Part shown: in pieces, positions 1-5,901 of the stretch
How the letters are laid out: every line of letters starts with the position of its first letter
Numbering within the stretch: the first letter of the stretch is position 1
NCBI GenBank assembly: GCA_958417755.1
Contig: CATZDY010000133.1
Span: 1 to 6,753, forward strand
Length of the DNA stretch: 6,753 bases
Source: an uncultured Peptococcaceae bacterium
Lineage (GTDB): Bacteria > Bacillota > Desulfotomaculia > Desulfotomaculales > Desulfocucumaceae
Direction: 5' to 3'
The notes under the pieces: generated by a model
Seen by the model: only the letters and a program-made list of their open reading frames with translations
What the model was told of the DNA's origin: nothing
The model's database searches: none
Program-made: the position numbers and the translations under genes

Positions 1-26
1 AAAGACAGGTTTTTTAGAAAGCTTTG

Positions 27-59
27 ACTTTGGCATTACAAAGTGCTGTCCTCTTTTTT
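27..59 (+). terminator. Weak intrinsic-terminator-like hairpin
   Basis: A perfect 6-bp stem (ACTTTG at 27-32, CAAAGT at 39-44) encloses a 6-base loop and is followed nine bases later by six Ts (54-59). It could end transcription of a gene lying left of the window. The stem is short and AT-rich and the gap before the T-run is long, so the call is weak. It overlaps the stop codon of a possible minus-strand remnant, and the two readings compete. Confidence 0.25.
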
Positions 60-191
60 GTAAGCAATTTCATGCATGTCCAAGAAAGCCGGATTATCCC
101 TAACCTTGATATGACCAGTTACATCCTGGTTCCATACATCCACGGAAATATGCTGTATTGGTTCTGTGTTTTTTTGTTTTTTACTATTATC
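36..191 (-). pseudogene. Possible 3' remnant of a minus-strand gene
   Basis: Read on the minus strand, this stretch is open for 51 codons and ends in TAA at 38-36. The part from about base 143 leftwards translates as VDVWNQDVTGHIKVRDNP followed by AFLDMHEIAYKKEDSTL, which has the mixed, polar composition of a real protein rather than of a shadow frame. No credible start exists: an in-frame TGA lies at 194-192, there is no ATG near the beginning, and the only early alternative is a GTG at 143-141 with no ribosome binding site. The upstream part is low-complexity (Lys/Gln/Asn from the poly-A tract). I do not recognise the family. It may be the tail of a gene cut off when the metal-ATPase operon arrived, or a chance open frame. 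Confidence 0.22.
158..187 (+). promoter_or_regulatory. Candidate sigma-A promoter of the metal-ATPase operon
   Basis: TTGGTT (158-163) and TACTAT (182-187) are separated by 18 bases. They lie about 37 bases before the first gene, within a T-rich tract. An alternative -10, TATTAT at 185-190, would give a longer spacer of 21. No obvious operator dyad for a metal-responsive repressor was seen beside it. The call rests on hexamer similarity and position only. Confidence 0.35.
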
Positions 192-223
192 TCAATTATC
201 TAATAAAGGAATGATGAGAATCC

Positions 224-799
224 ATGCAAGGGAAAACAGTGTTGTTGCTAACCAGCCTAGCCCTTAGCCTGTTGTCGAAAAAAGAAAATCCCCCAGGAAA
301 TGCCTTGTGTCTTCCCTCCTTTCCCGGGATGGTAGAGGTGAAAAGCGCCATCCCAGGACGAATTCGTTTTAGGCTTCCTACCCTCATAGGCAATGACCAA
401 GTTTGTGCCCAGCTGCAAGAGCAGTATAAACAGCTATCTGTCATCAAAGGAGCAGCAGCCAATCCTCGCACTGGCTCTCTGTTGCTATATTATGAAGAAA
501 CCGCTGTGGCACCCCAAGTGCTGGAAGGGGCCTTGATTCGGTTTTTAGGCTTAGAAGAGAAGCTGAATACCCGTCCCCTTTGTTTGGTGGAACGGGAAGT
601 CACCACCTTTGCTGCTGCCTTAAACCAAGCTGTATTGGCAAAAACCAAAGGTATCATTGACGGACGTTGGCTGGTGGCTTTGACCCTGGCGGGCATTAGT
701 TTGGGCCAAATCATGATACGCAAAACCGCAACCCCTCCTAACAGCTACAGCCTATTGTGGTGGGCTGGCAATATCATGCGCAGAAAGGGACAAGGATAA
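224..799 (+). CDS. HMA2-like domain protein with C-terminal membrane segment, first gene of the metal-ATPase operon
   Basis: This 191-residue protein has three parts. An N-terminal hydrophobic stretch (residues 4-18) is followed by KKE and may be a membrane anchor or uncleaved signal. An HMA2-like ferredoxin-fold domain covers about 36-107, with the first strand AIPGRIRFRLP at 42-52 and the second motif GAAANPRTGSLLLYYEE at 76-92. A C-terminal region has one hydrophobic helix (about 148-165) and a second short one (173-184), ending in a basic tail. The domain has no CxxC, so metal binding through classic HMA chemistry is not indicated. The C-terminal helix region loosely resembles the first helices of the ATPase two genes downstream, so the protein may be an accessory subunit of it. 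The start at 224 has AAAGGA (205-210) at a long 13-base spacing. The next in-frame ATG (329) has no binding site and sits at the domain edge. The next gene starts on the last base of this stop codon. Exact function is unknown. Confidence 0.82.
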   Translation: MQGKTVLLLTSLALSLLSKKENPPGNALCLPSFPGMVEVKSAIPGRIRFRLPTLIGNDQVCAQLQEQYKQLSVIKGAAANPRTGSLLLYYEETAVAPQVLEGALIRFLGLEEKLNTRPLCLVEREVTTFAAALNQAVLAKTKGIIDGRWLVALTLAGISLGQIMIRKTATPPNSYSLLWWAGNIMRRKGQG

Positions 800-801
800 T
801 G
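784..801 (+). promoter_or_regulatory. Ribosome binding site and TAATG overlap fixing the start of the second gene
   Basis: AAAGGG at 784-789, with a further AAGG at 792-795, precedes ATG 799-801. That ATG shares its first base with the TAA stop (797-799) of the preceding gene. The open frame extends back to an ATG at 757, but that start has no binding site and would overlap the first gene by 43 bases. The start at 799 is therefore preferred, and reinitiation after the upstream stop is likely. Confidence 0.65.
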
Positions 802-1239
802 GCATTGCAAGACTATCTCATTCGTTTTCTTTTGCGTCGCAATATTGTCTCAGATTTACCCGGTCGCTTGCGGTTGTATTTTCCCCATTATCATCAATTG
901 CCCCCCAAGGCATTCCCCTATTTGAGCTATATCCAAGAAGTACTTTTGTTATGGCCTGGCGTGGAAGAGGTACGGGTCAATGGGCGCATTGGCAGCATTT
1001 TGATTCACTATAATCCGGCCCATACCTCCCGGGACAATATTATGGGTTGGATCAACCGAGTCATTGAAGTGGGAATGGCCTTAGCCCGGGAAATCGATTG
1101 GACCCAAGAGCCCCCGGAGGCTATGATACGAAACATGGCTAAACAAAGATTGCAACAATACCTGCCCCATGGTCATGGGGGAAAGGAGGTGAATCATGCG
1201 TTATGTAATGCCCCGGGAAAGAATAAACATGGTGTTTAG
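799..1239 (+). CDS. Small soluble HMA2-like domain protein, possible accessory or metallochaperone subunit
   Basis: This 146-residue protein has no evident membrane segment. The HMA2-like domain occupies roughly residues 13-100. The first strand and turn read DLPGRLRLYFP (19-29), a long helix follows (36-52), and then the second strand motif GVEEVRVNGRIGSILIHYNP (54-73). There is no CxxC. The C-terminal tail (122-146) is rich in His and Gly, with HGH at 124-126, His133, Cys136 and His144, and could bind a metal. However, its last 14 codons are read a second time as the start of the ATPase gene, so that composition may be constrained by the overlap. Amphipathic basic N-terminal residues (LIRFLLRR, 7-14) could touch the membrane. 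The position directly before the ATPase, with a 44-base overlap, suggests equimolar co-translation and physical partnership. The role as a docking or regulatory domain is inferred. Confidence 0.82.
   Translation: MALQDYLIRFLLRRNIVSDLPGRLRLYFPHYHQLPPKAFPYLSYIQEVLLLWPGVEEVRVNGRIGSILIHYNPAHTSRDNIMGWINRVIEVGMALAREIDWTQEPPEAMIRNMAKQRLQQYLPHGHGGKEVNHALCNAPGKNKHGV
1184..1198 (+). promoter_or_regulatory. Strong Shine-Dalgarno embedded in the previous gene, setting the ATPase start
   Basis: AGGAGGTGA (1184-1192) is a near-perfect anti-16S match, and AGGAGG ends six bases before ATG 1196. It lies inside the coding sequence of the second gene, 44 bases before that gene's last base. The later in-frame ATG (1229, Met12) has no comparable site, so 1196 is the start. 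Confidence 0.8.
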
Positions 1240-3409
1240 AGGCAAAGTCATCCACAGCTTGGCTGGCCGGCTTCGTCTTGCTTATCAAGGCTTACAATAT
1301 GTGGCTTCGCAAGCCAAACCATTGGCCCAAGAGCTGGTCCATATCCCTGGGGTGCGCCGGGTGGAACTCAATTTGGCCTTGGAACACATTTTGTTTTTTT
1401 ATAACCCTGATCAATATACCCCGGAGGAAATGCGAGCCAAGGCGGATGCTGTTTTGCTGCGTTATACCATGACAGCCTATAACAGCAGGCAAGAAGAACA
1501 AAAACAAAGTTCTGGGGTAGAAAACCAAAATTCTGGGGCCACGCTGCGCAAGCGTTTGTTCATTGCAGGGACAACTTTGCTTTTGAGCAATACCCTTTTC
1601 AAACAAGGCGGGGCCCAACTGGCTTTGTATCCCACCCCCTTGGGCAGCAAATTCACCACCTTACCTGCCATGGCCAGCCTTTTGCTGAGCATTCCCCTCG
1701 TCCGTTCCGCTGCCTTAGGATTCCGGGAAACCAGGCGACCCAATGCGGATTTTCTGACCGTGGCTTCCATTATAGCTAGCCTGCTATTGGGCAAGGGAAA
1801 TTCGGCTTTGACCATTTTGATGTTATCCGATGTGGCAGAATTCATGACCACTTATACCATTGAACGTACCCGTCAGTCCATCCAAAATCTATTGTCTGTA
1901 AATAATGATACGGTTTGGAAATTGCTTGACAGTGGAGAATTAAAACGCTGCCCCATGGACCAGCTGGCCGTGGGAGATCGCCTTGTGACCCATGCAGGGG
2001 AAAAGCTGGCTGCTGATGGAATCGTGTTGGCAGGGGAAGCTGTAGTGGATCAAAGCGCCATTACAGGGGAATTTATGCCTGCTGTAAAACAAGTTGGGGA
2101 TGAAGTTTTTGCAGGGGCTATTGTCAAAAACGGCACGTTAACTGTGCGGGCACAAAAAGTGGGAGACCAAACTGTAGTATCAAGAATCATTGATATGGTG
2201 GAAAACAGTGCCCTGCAAAAAGCACCCATTCAACATTATGCAGACCGGTTTTCCAATTATCTTGTGCCCCTTAATTTTATGGCTGCAGCTGCTGTCTATG
2301 CAGTTACGCGAAATCCGCAAAAAGCCTTGAAAATGTTGGTAATTGACTATTCCTGCGGCATTAAACTATCCACAGCCACTGCTTTTTCCGCAGCCATCAA
2401 TGCTGCGGTACGAAAAGGCATTTTAATTAAAGGCGGGGCGTATTTGGAAAACATGAGCAATGCCAATACAGTTATTTTCGATAAAACAGGTACCATTACC
2501 GAAGGAAATCCCCAGGTCATTGCTACCCAAGTGATCCATGATACCTATAGGGAAAAGGAACTTCTGGCTTATGCCTGTGCAGCAGAAGAAACATCCAGCC
2601 ATCCTTTGGCAAGGGCTATTTTGCAGTACAGTCAATCTCTAAACGTCTCCATTCCCATTCACGGGGAAACAGTGACTGAAGTGTCGAAGGGATCTATGAC
2701 CACAGTACAAGGCCAAGTCGTACGGGTGGGCAGCCGTTCCTTTCTAGAAGAAAATAATATCCAGTTTCCTCGAACTTTGAAAGAAGACACCATGGCCGCT
2801 ATCCCCACCTATGTAGCGCTGGATCATACCTTACTCGGGGTCATTTACGCTTTGGATAAGCCCAGGGAAAATGCCCGCCGGGCAGTGAACCGCCTGCGCT
2901 ATGCTGGTATGGAGGATATTGAATTGTTAACTGGTGATCAAAAGGAACAAGCAGAAACCATTGCGCAAGAAATTGGGGCTGACGGATACCAGGCTTGCCT
3001 TTTGCCTGAGCAAAAGGCGGATGCTGTGTTAAGACTACAAGCAAAGGGAAATGGCGTCATCATGGTAGGAGATGGCATCAATGATGCCCCAGCCCTTGCC
3101 TATGCAGATGTGGGCATTTCTTTGGGAAGCAAGTCCACGGACATTGCCATGGAAACCTCAGATATTGTCATCAGCAGGGACAACCCTATGTGCATTCCCG
3201 CTGTGTTAGAGCTCTCCCAGCGCACCATGCATGTGGTAAAACAAAATTTTGCCTTGGTGGTGGGCATCAATACCCTTGGCTTGCTTATCAGCGCTGCCAG
3301 TAACATCTCTGTGTTCATCAGTGCTTTGTTGCATAATCTAAGCACCATTTGTGTGGTGGGCAATTCCTTGCGACTTATGTTTCACCGGTTTTCCAAGGAG
3401 GGGTATTGA
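1196..3409 (+). CDS. HMA2-domain heavy-metal translocating P-type (P1B) ATPase
   Basis: This 737-residue integral membrane pump probably exports a transition-metal ion with ATP hydrolysis through a phospho-aspartate. An N-terminal HMA2-like domain (about 13-92) has SLAGRLRLAY at 21-30 and PGVRRVELN at 51-59, without CxxC. Two extra helices precede the core (about 120-134 and 156-174), followed by TM1 and TM2 (about 185-218). The actuator domain carries TGE at 290-292, followed by TM3 (about 355-371). The transport helix contains DYSCGIK at 384-390, with Gly where CPx pumps have Pro. The phosphorylation site is DKTGT with Asp429. The nucleotide-binding domain has the HP dipeptide at 469-470, TGD at 579-581 and the hinge GDGIND at 625-630. 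TM5 and TM6 are about 682-722, with HNLSTICVVGNSLRL (713-727) as in other P1B pumps. All catalytic motifs are intact, so the enzyme should be active. The length is normal for the family. The metal cannot be deduced. The stop codon overlaps the next start by one base. Confidence 0.96.
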   Translation: MRYVMPRERINMVFRGKVIHSLAGRLRLAYQGLQYVASQAKPLAQELVHIPGVRRVELNLALEHILFFYNPDQYTPEEMRAKADAVLLRYTMTAYNSRQEEQKQSSGVENQNSGATLRKRLFIAGTTLLLSNTLFKQGGAQLALYPTPLGSKFTTLPAMASLLLSIPLVRSAALGFRETRRPNADFLTVASIIASLLLGKGNSALTILMLSDVAEFMTTYTIERTRQSIQNLLSVNNDTVWKLLDSGELKRCPMDQLAVGDRLVTHAGEKLAADGIVLAGEAVVDQSAITGEFMPAVKQVGDEVFAGAIVKNGTLTVRAQKVGDQTVVSRIIDMVENSALQKAPIQHYADRFSNYLVPLNFMAAAAVYAVTRNPQKALKMLVIDYSCGIKLSTATAFSAAINAAVRKGILIKGGAYLENMSNANTVIFDKTGTITEGNPQVIATQVIHDTYREKELLAYACAAEETSSHPLARAILQYSQSLNVSIPIHGETVTEVSKGSMTTVQGQVVRVGSRSFLEENNIQFPRTLKEDTMAAIPTYVALDHTLLGVIYALDKPRENARRAVNRLRYAGMEDIELLTGDQKEQAETIAQEIGADGYQACLLPEQKADAVLRLQAKGNGVIMVGDGINDAPALAYADVGISLGSKSTDIAMETSDIVISRDNPMCIPAVLELSQRTMHVVKQNFALVVGINTLGLLISAASNISVFISALLHNLSTICVVGNSLRLMFHRFSKEGY

Positions 3410-3411
3410 TG
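3395..3411 (+). promoter_or_regulatory. Ribosome binding site and TGATG overlap fixing the start of the fourth gene
   Basis: AAGGAGGGG (3395-3403) lies five bases before ATG 3409-3411, whose first base is the last base of the ATPase stop TGA (3407-3409). The frame is open back to an ATG at 3349, but that is within the ATPase coding region and without a binding site. The start at 3409 is chosen. Confidence 0.75.
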
Positions 3412-4170
3412 ACAGGAAAAAATATTCAGCAAAAGCAATTGATCCAATTAGACATTTTGCACACCCTACCTGGGAGAATGCGGCTAAAGACTTCAGCACC
3501 TCTTTGTCCCCAAATCCTATATTGTCCGGGCATCACCATGGTACGATACAATTCCGCCATCCGCACGGTGCTCATTGCCTACAATACCAAGGAAATCAGT
3601 GCAACCAAGGTTATCATGCATGTGGCCGTAGGATGTGCTATGACCACCAAGGCAACCATGGTCCAAGTGAACCAAGGGGAAGAAAAGAAGGGGTTGAGCA
3701 TTCCTCCCAGTAGCTATGGCTCCCTTCTGATGATTCTGTTCAGTTGGGCAACCAAAGTAACCAGCTCTCCCTTGGCCAAGGTAAATCAATGGCTGGCTGT
3801 GGCAACCACAGTGGGAGCCATTATCCAACATGGTTACCAAGAGCTTAAAACCAAGGGTACCTTTGACCCTGAGGTCATGTCTGTGCTCTATCTTTTGGAT
3901 GCTTGCTCAAAGGGAAATACCCTTTGGGCCCCTGCCATTTCATGGTTGGCCACCTTTGGCCGCCATCTATTGCCCCCACAAAGGCATAGGCAGCTTTTTT
4001 CTGTACAATACCCTGAGGAGACAGACCCTGCTCCACAGATCTATTGGGTAAGACCAATTCCCAAGGCAGCGAGTAGTGTTTCCTATGCAAGCACTTTTGT
4101 AAGGAAATGTCTGACCTCTTGCCATCTGGCCCTAGAAAGTAAGCTGGTAGCATCTTCACCAATGCCATAA
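3409..4170 (+). CDS. HMA2-like domain membrane protein resembling the N-terminal half of a P1B ATPase, no catalytic core
   Basis: This 253-residue protein starts with an HMA2-like domain (about 12-75): HTLPGRMRLK at 18-27 and GITMVRYN with VLIAYNT at 41-60. Four likely membrane segments follow (about 102-118, 126-142, 154-167 and 170-188), and then a soluble tail. FDPEVMSVLYLLDACSKGN (152-170) aligns by eye with NADFLTVASIIASLLLGKGN (183-202) of the ATPase, so the layout mirrors HMA2 plus the first four helices of the pump. There is no TGE, DKTGT or GDGIND, so it cannot hydrolyse ATP. Candidate metal ligands are Cys33 and Cys39 (each before Pro) and a C-terminal Cys234-x3-Cys238-His239. It could be a paralogous pump N-terminus kept as a partner subunit, or a truncated ATPase descendant. 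The clean overlap with the ATPase stop, the strong ribosome binding site and the absence of frameshifts argue for a functional gene. A 32-base gap separates it from the next gene. Confidence 0.82.
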   Translation: MTGKNIQQKQLIQLDILHTLPGRMRLKTSAPLCPQILYCPGITMVRYNSAIRTVLIAYNTKEISATKVIMHVAVGCAMTTKATMVQVNQGEEKKGLSIPPSSYGSLLMILFSWATKVTSSPLAKVNQWLAVATTVGAIIQHGYQELKTKGTFDPEVMSVLYLLDACSKGNTLWAPAISWLATFGRHLLPPQRHRQLFSVQYPEETDPAPQIYWVRPIPKAASSVSYASTFVRKCLTSCHLALESKLVASSPMP

Positions 4171-4202
4171 ACAATAATTCAATGCATTAAAGGAGGAAAA
4201 TC

Positions 4203-4493
4203 ATGTTGTGGAACAATGATCTGACAAAGGGTATTTTGATTGGCGTAGGAGTAAGTGCCCTAGGCTTTTATCTCTACAAAAAGAAAGAAGATAAAGTGGA
4301 TGAGTTTCTTCGCAAACAAGGAGTAGCCATTACCCCTAAATCCACCAAAGATTTCAGCACCATGTCTGTGGAAGAACTGATGGAAACCAAAGAAATCCTG
4401 GAAGATCTCATTGCTGAAAAAGAAATGGAAAGCCAACAGGTGGTGGTAGCCTGCAGTCCTTCCCCAGATTCAGCCCCTACCAATCCTGCATAA
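4203..4493 (+). CDS. Small single-pass membrane protein, PacL-like candidate partner of the ATPase
   Basis: This 96-residue protein has a glycine-rich hydrophobic helix at residues 10-25 (GILIGVGVSALGFYLY), immediately followed by KKKEDK, which would keep the C-terminus in the cytoplasm by the positive-inside rule. A charged, probably helical segment (50-75, rich in Glu and Lys) follows, and then a Ser/Pro-rich tail with a single Cys84. AGGAGG (4191-4196) lies six bases before the ATG, one of the best binding sites in the operon. The architecture (one N-terminal helix, acidic helix, short tail) recalls PacL proteins of mycobacteria, which scaffold and feed P1B ATPases from an adjacent gene. 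However, the metal-binding Asp/His tail of PacL1 is missing here. A YtxH-like membrane protein of unknown role is the main alternative. It is the last gene before the operon terminator. Confidence 0.85.
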   Translation: MLWNNDLTKGILIGVGVSALGFYLYKKKEDKVDEFLRKQGVAITPKSTKDFSTMSVEELMETKEILEDLIAEKEMESQQVVVACSPSPDSAPTNPA

Positions 4494-4522
4494 TTTGAAA
4501 AATTTTCACCATAATCCTATAT

Positions 4523-4570
4523 GGGCTTGGGAGCCTTAAGATACATAAGGTCCCAGCCCTTTTTTTATTT
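4523..4570 (+). terminator. Strong rho-independent terminator of the metal-ATPase operon
   Basis: The stem arms are 4523-4538 and 4546-4559. They form 14 base pairs with two single-base bulges (T4527, G4533) and a 7-base loop (4539-4545). The GC-rich base of the stem (GGGC with GCCC) is followed at once by seven Ts (4560-4566), then A and TTT. It begins 30 bases after the stop of the last plus-strand gene. Confidence 0.88.
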
Positions 4571-4606
4571 TATTATCATAGTAATTTAGGATAGCATGAT
4601 AATAAA
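4569..4606. repeat. Perfect 11-bp inverted repeat with 16-bp spacer
   Basis: TTTATTATCAT (4569-4579) and ATGATAATAAA (4596-4606) are exact reverse complements flanking 16 bases. The AT-rich hairpin follows the operon terminator directly and could act as a backup terminator or mRNA-end stabiliser, or be a protein-binding dyad. The half-sites have the opposite order to a Fur box (ATTATCA first, TGATAAT second), so a Fur site is not supported. Confidence 0.5.
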
Positions 4607-4787
4607 GGCTTTCCTCTTAGAGATTGTGAGCTCCATTCATGGCAATTTTATATGCAATTGATAGCAATTGGCTAGCCATTTTTTTAAATTTACAGGTTAT
4701 TGGGGATACTATTAACAAATGACAACCGAGCTGTTTACCAGCTTCTATCAACTAAAAAGTCTAAGAATCGTATATACATAAGCATTG
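4607..4787. other. Intergenic stretch between convergent genes, no gene
   Basis: This AT-rich stretch contains three GCAATT motifs, two of them as a direct repeat GCAATTG (4654-4660 and 4664-4670), then the palindrome TGGCTAGCCA (4669-4678) before a T-run. A 5-bp hairpin (AGCTG 4729-4733, CAGCT 4739-4743) lies downstream of the minus-strand gene but lacks a T-tract on that strand. No convincing terminator for the minus-strand gene was found. Confidence 0.5.
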
Positions 4788-5750
4788 TTACAAAATAAAT
4801 CTAAAATAAGGAGGAATCTTTAAAACCACCTCAGTTTCTAAATCAAAGCCCTCCATTATTTCCACTGCCCTGCGTATTTCATCTTTGCTCAATTTATCCA
4901 CTTCAAACAATGGATATTCTTTGCCCAATGCCTTATTGATTCCCATCTTATGGTAAGGCAGTAAATCCATACGCTTAAATCCCCATAGCTTCATAAATCT
5001 ACCCAAAGATTTAAGATTGCTCTCACTATTATTGTGGGCTGGAATTAAAGGCATCCGAATGATAACACTTTTCCCTGCTTGTTTTATCTTCGCTGCATTA
5101 TCTAAGATTAATTCATTGTTAACGCCAGTATATTCTGCATGTTTCTTACTATCAAGATGCTTTATCTCTAGCAAAACAAGATCCACTTTGGGCAGAAGCT
5201 TCTCCAATACATCCCAAGAAACATAGCCTGTGGTATCCATACAGATATGAATGCCCCTTTGATAACAACGATCCATCAAAGCAGCTAAAAATTCCGGTTG
5301 GTTTACACATTCACCCCCGCTAAAGGTCACCCCACCACCAGAATTATGATAAAAATTCAAATCTTTGTTTATCACCTGCATGACTTCGTCCACAGTCATC
5401 CATTTTCCGGACATGCTTCTGGCACCATAAAGACACGCTTTCATACAAGCGCCACAATTGATGCACAAACGATAATCAAGCATCAATTTGTTCTCTAGCA
5501 TTTTTGAGGCCCCTGTGGGACAAACAGGCGTGCAACGACCACACTGGGCACAACGCTCTTCAAAATACATCATAACTTTATGATAAGGTTGCGACTCTGG
5601 GGTGTTGCACCATAAACACTGCAAAGGGCACCCCTGAAAAAACACTGTTGTCCGAATCCCCGGACCATATGATATGGAATAGCGTTGTATATTGGATATT
5701 TGTCCTTTGGGTTCTTTGTGTTTTGCTGCCATAGTCAAGTTTGTCATCAT
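4788..5750 (-). CDS. Glycyl-radical enzyme activating protein (radical SAM)
   Basis: This 320-residue enzyme installs the glycyl radical on a partner glycyl-radical enzyme by reductive cleavage of S-adenosylmethionine. The radical SAM cluster motif is CPLQCLWC (Cys41, Cys45, Cys48), followed by NTPESQ, as in this family. A ferredoxin-like insert carries two 4Fe-4S motifs: Cys67/70/73/77 and Cys96/99/102/106. GGGVTFSGGE (138-147) includes the SAM-binding GGE. A late LLPYHKMGINK (263-273) is also typical. The two-cluster insert separates it from plain pyruvate formate-lyase activase and places it with activators of diol dehydratase, choline lyase, hydroxyphenylacetate decarboxylase or benzylsuccinate synthase type enzymes. 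The substrate cannot be chosen from sequence alone. Length is normal and no motif is lost. Start: two adjacent ATGs (5750 and 5747) follow GGTGA (5757-5753). The second has the better but still short 4-base spacing. No glycyl-radical enzyme gene is in the window, which is unusual because the pair is often adjacent. Confidence 0.94.
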   Translation of the reverse strand: MMTNLTMAAKHKEPKGQISNIQRYSISYGPGIRTTVFFQGCPLQCLWCNTPESQPYHKVMMYFEERCAQCGRCTPVCPTGASKMLENKLMLDYRLCINCGACMKACLYGARSMSGKWMTVDEVMQVINKDLNFYHNSGGGVTFSGGECVNQPEFLAALMDRCYQRGIHICMDTTGYVSWDVLEKLLPKVDLVLLEIKHLDSKKHAEYTGVNNELILDNAAKIKQAGKSVIIRMPLIPAHNNSESNLKSLGRFMKLWGFKRMDLLPYHKMGINKALGKEYPLFEVDKLSKDEIRRAVEIMEGFDLETEVVLKIPPYFRFIL

Positions 5751-5824
5751 TTCACCATAATCTCTTTCCTACAAGATTATCAGTTTACAAACCAAGAATC
5801 TCCCTTGGACATATGCCCACATTA

Positions 5825-5854
5825 GGTATAGTATCATTTAGTGATTCAAGGCAA
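5825..5854 (-). promoter_or_regulatory. Possible promoter of the activase gene
   Basis: On the minus strand TTGCCT (5854-5849) and TATACC (5830-5825) are separated by 18 bases, about 75 bases before the start codon. TTGACT (5859-5854) and TACTAT (5833-5828) overlap these with a spacing of 20. Both pairings are imperfect. No Crp or Fnr-type dyad was recognised. Confidence 0.25.
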
Positions 5855-5901
5855 GTCAATTTACATACCTCATTTCATTTTGACCCCAGACTCCAATCCA
5901 T

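Noticed and set aside
60..223. Riboswitch or metal-sensing leader before the operon
   Set aside because: No extended conserved stem architecture was found. The stretch reads better as a minus-strand coding remnant plus a promoter.
211..267. Minicistron ATGATG... of 18 codons overlapping the first gene start, directly after AAAGGA
   Set aside because: The ribosome site abuts the ATG with 0-3 bases of spacing, and the peptide has no recognisable attenuator features.
757..798. Upstream ATG extension (14 codons) of the second gene
   Set aside because: It lies inside the first gene with no binding site, while ATG 799 has AAAGGG and the TAATG junction.
1292..1851. Minus-strand open frames opposite the ATPase gene
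   Set aside because: They are antisense shadows of a gene with full catalytic motifs and have no binding sites or motifs of their own.
3349..3408. Upstream ATG extension (20 codons) of the fourth gene
   Set aside because: It overlaps the ATPase C-terminus, and ATG 3409 has a strong AAGGAGGGG at good spacing.
4569..4606. Fur box
   Set aside because: The half-sites face the wrong way and are 16 bp apart, unlike the compact 7-1-7 Fur arrangement.
4654..4690. Terminator from the GCAATTG repeat and TGGCTAGCCA palindrome before a T-run
   Set aside because: The palindrome has no loop and the alternative stem is only 4 bp. The strong terminator for this strand already lies at 4523-4570.
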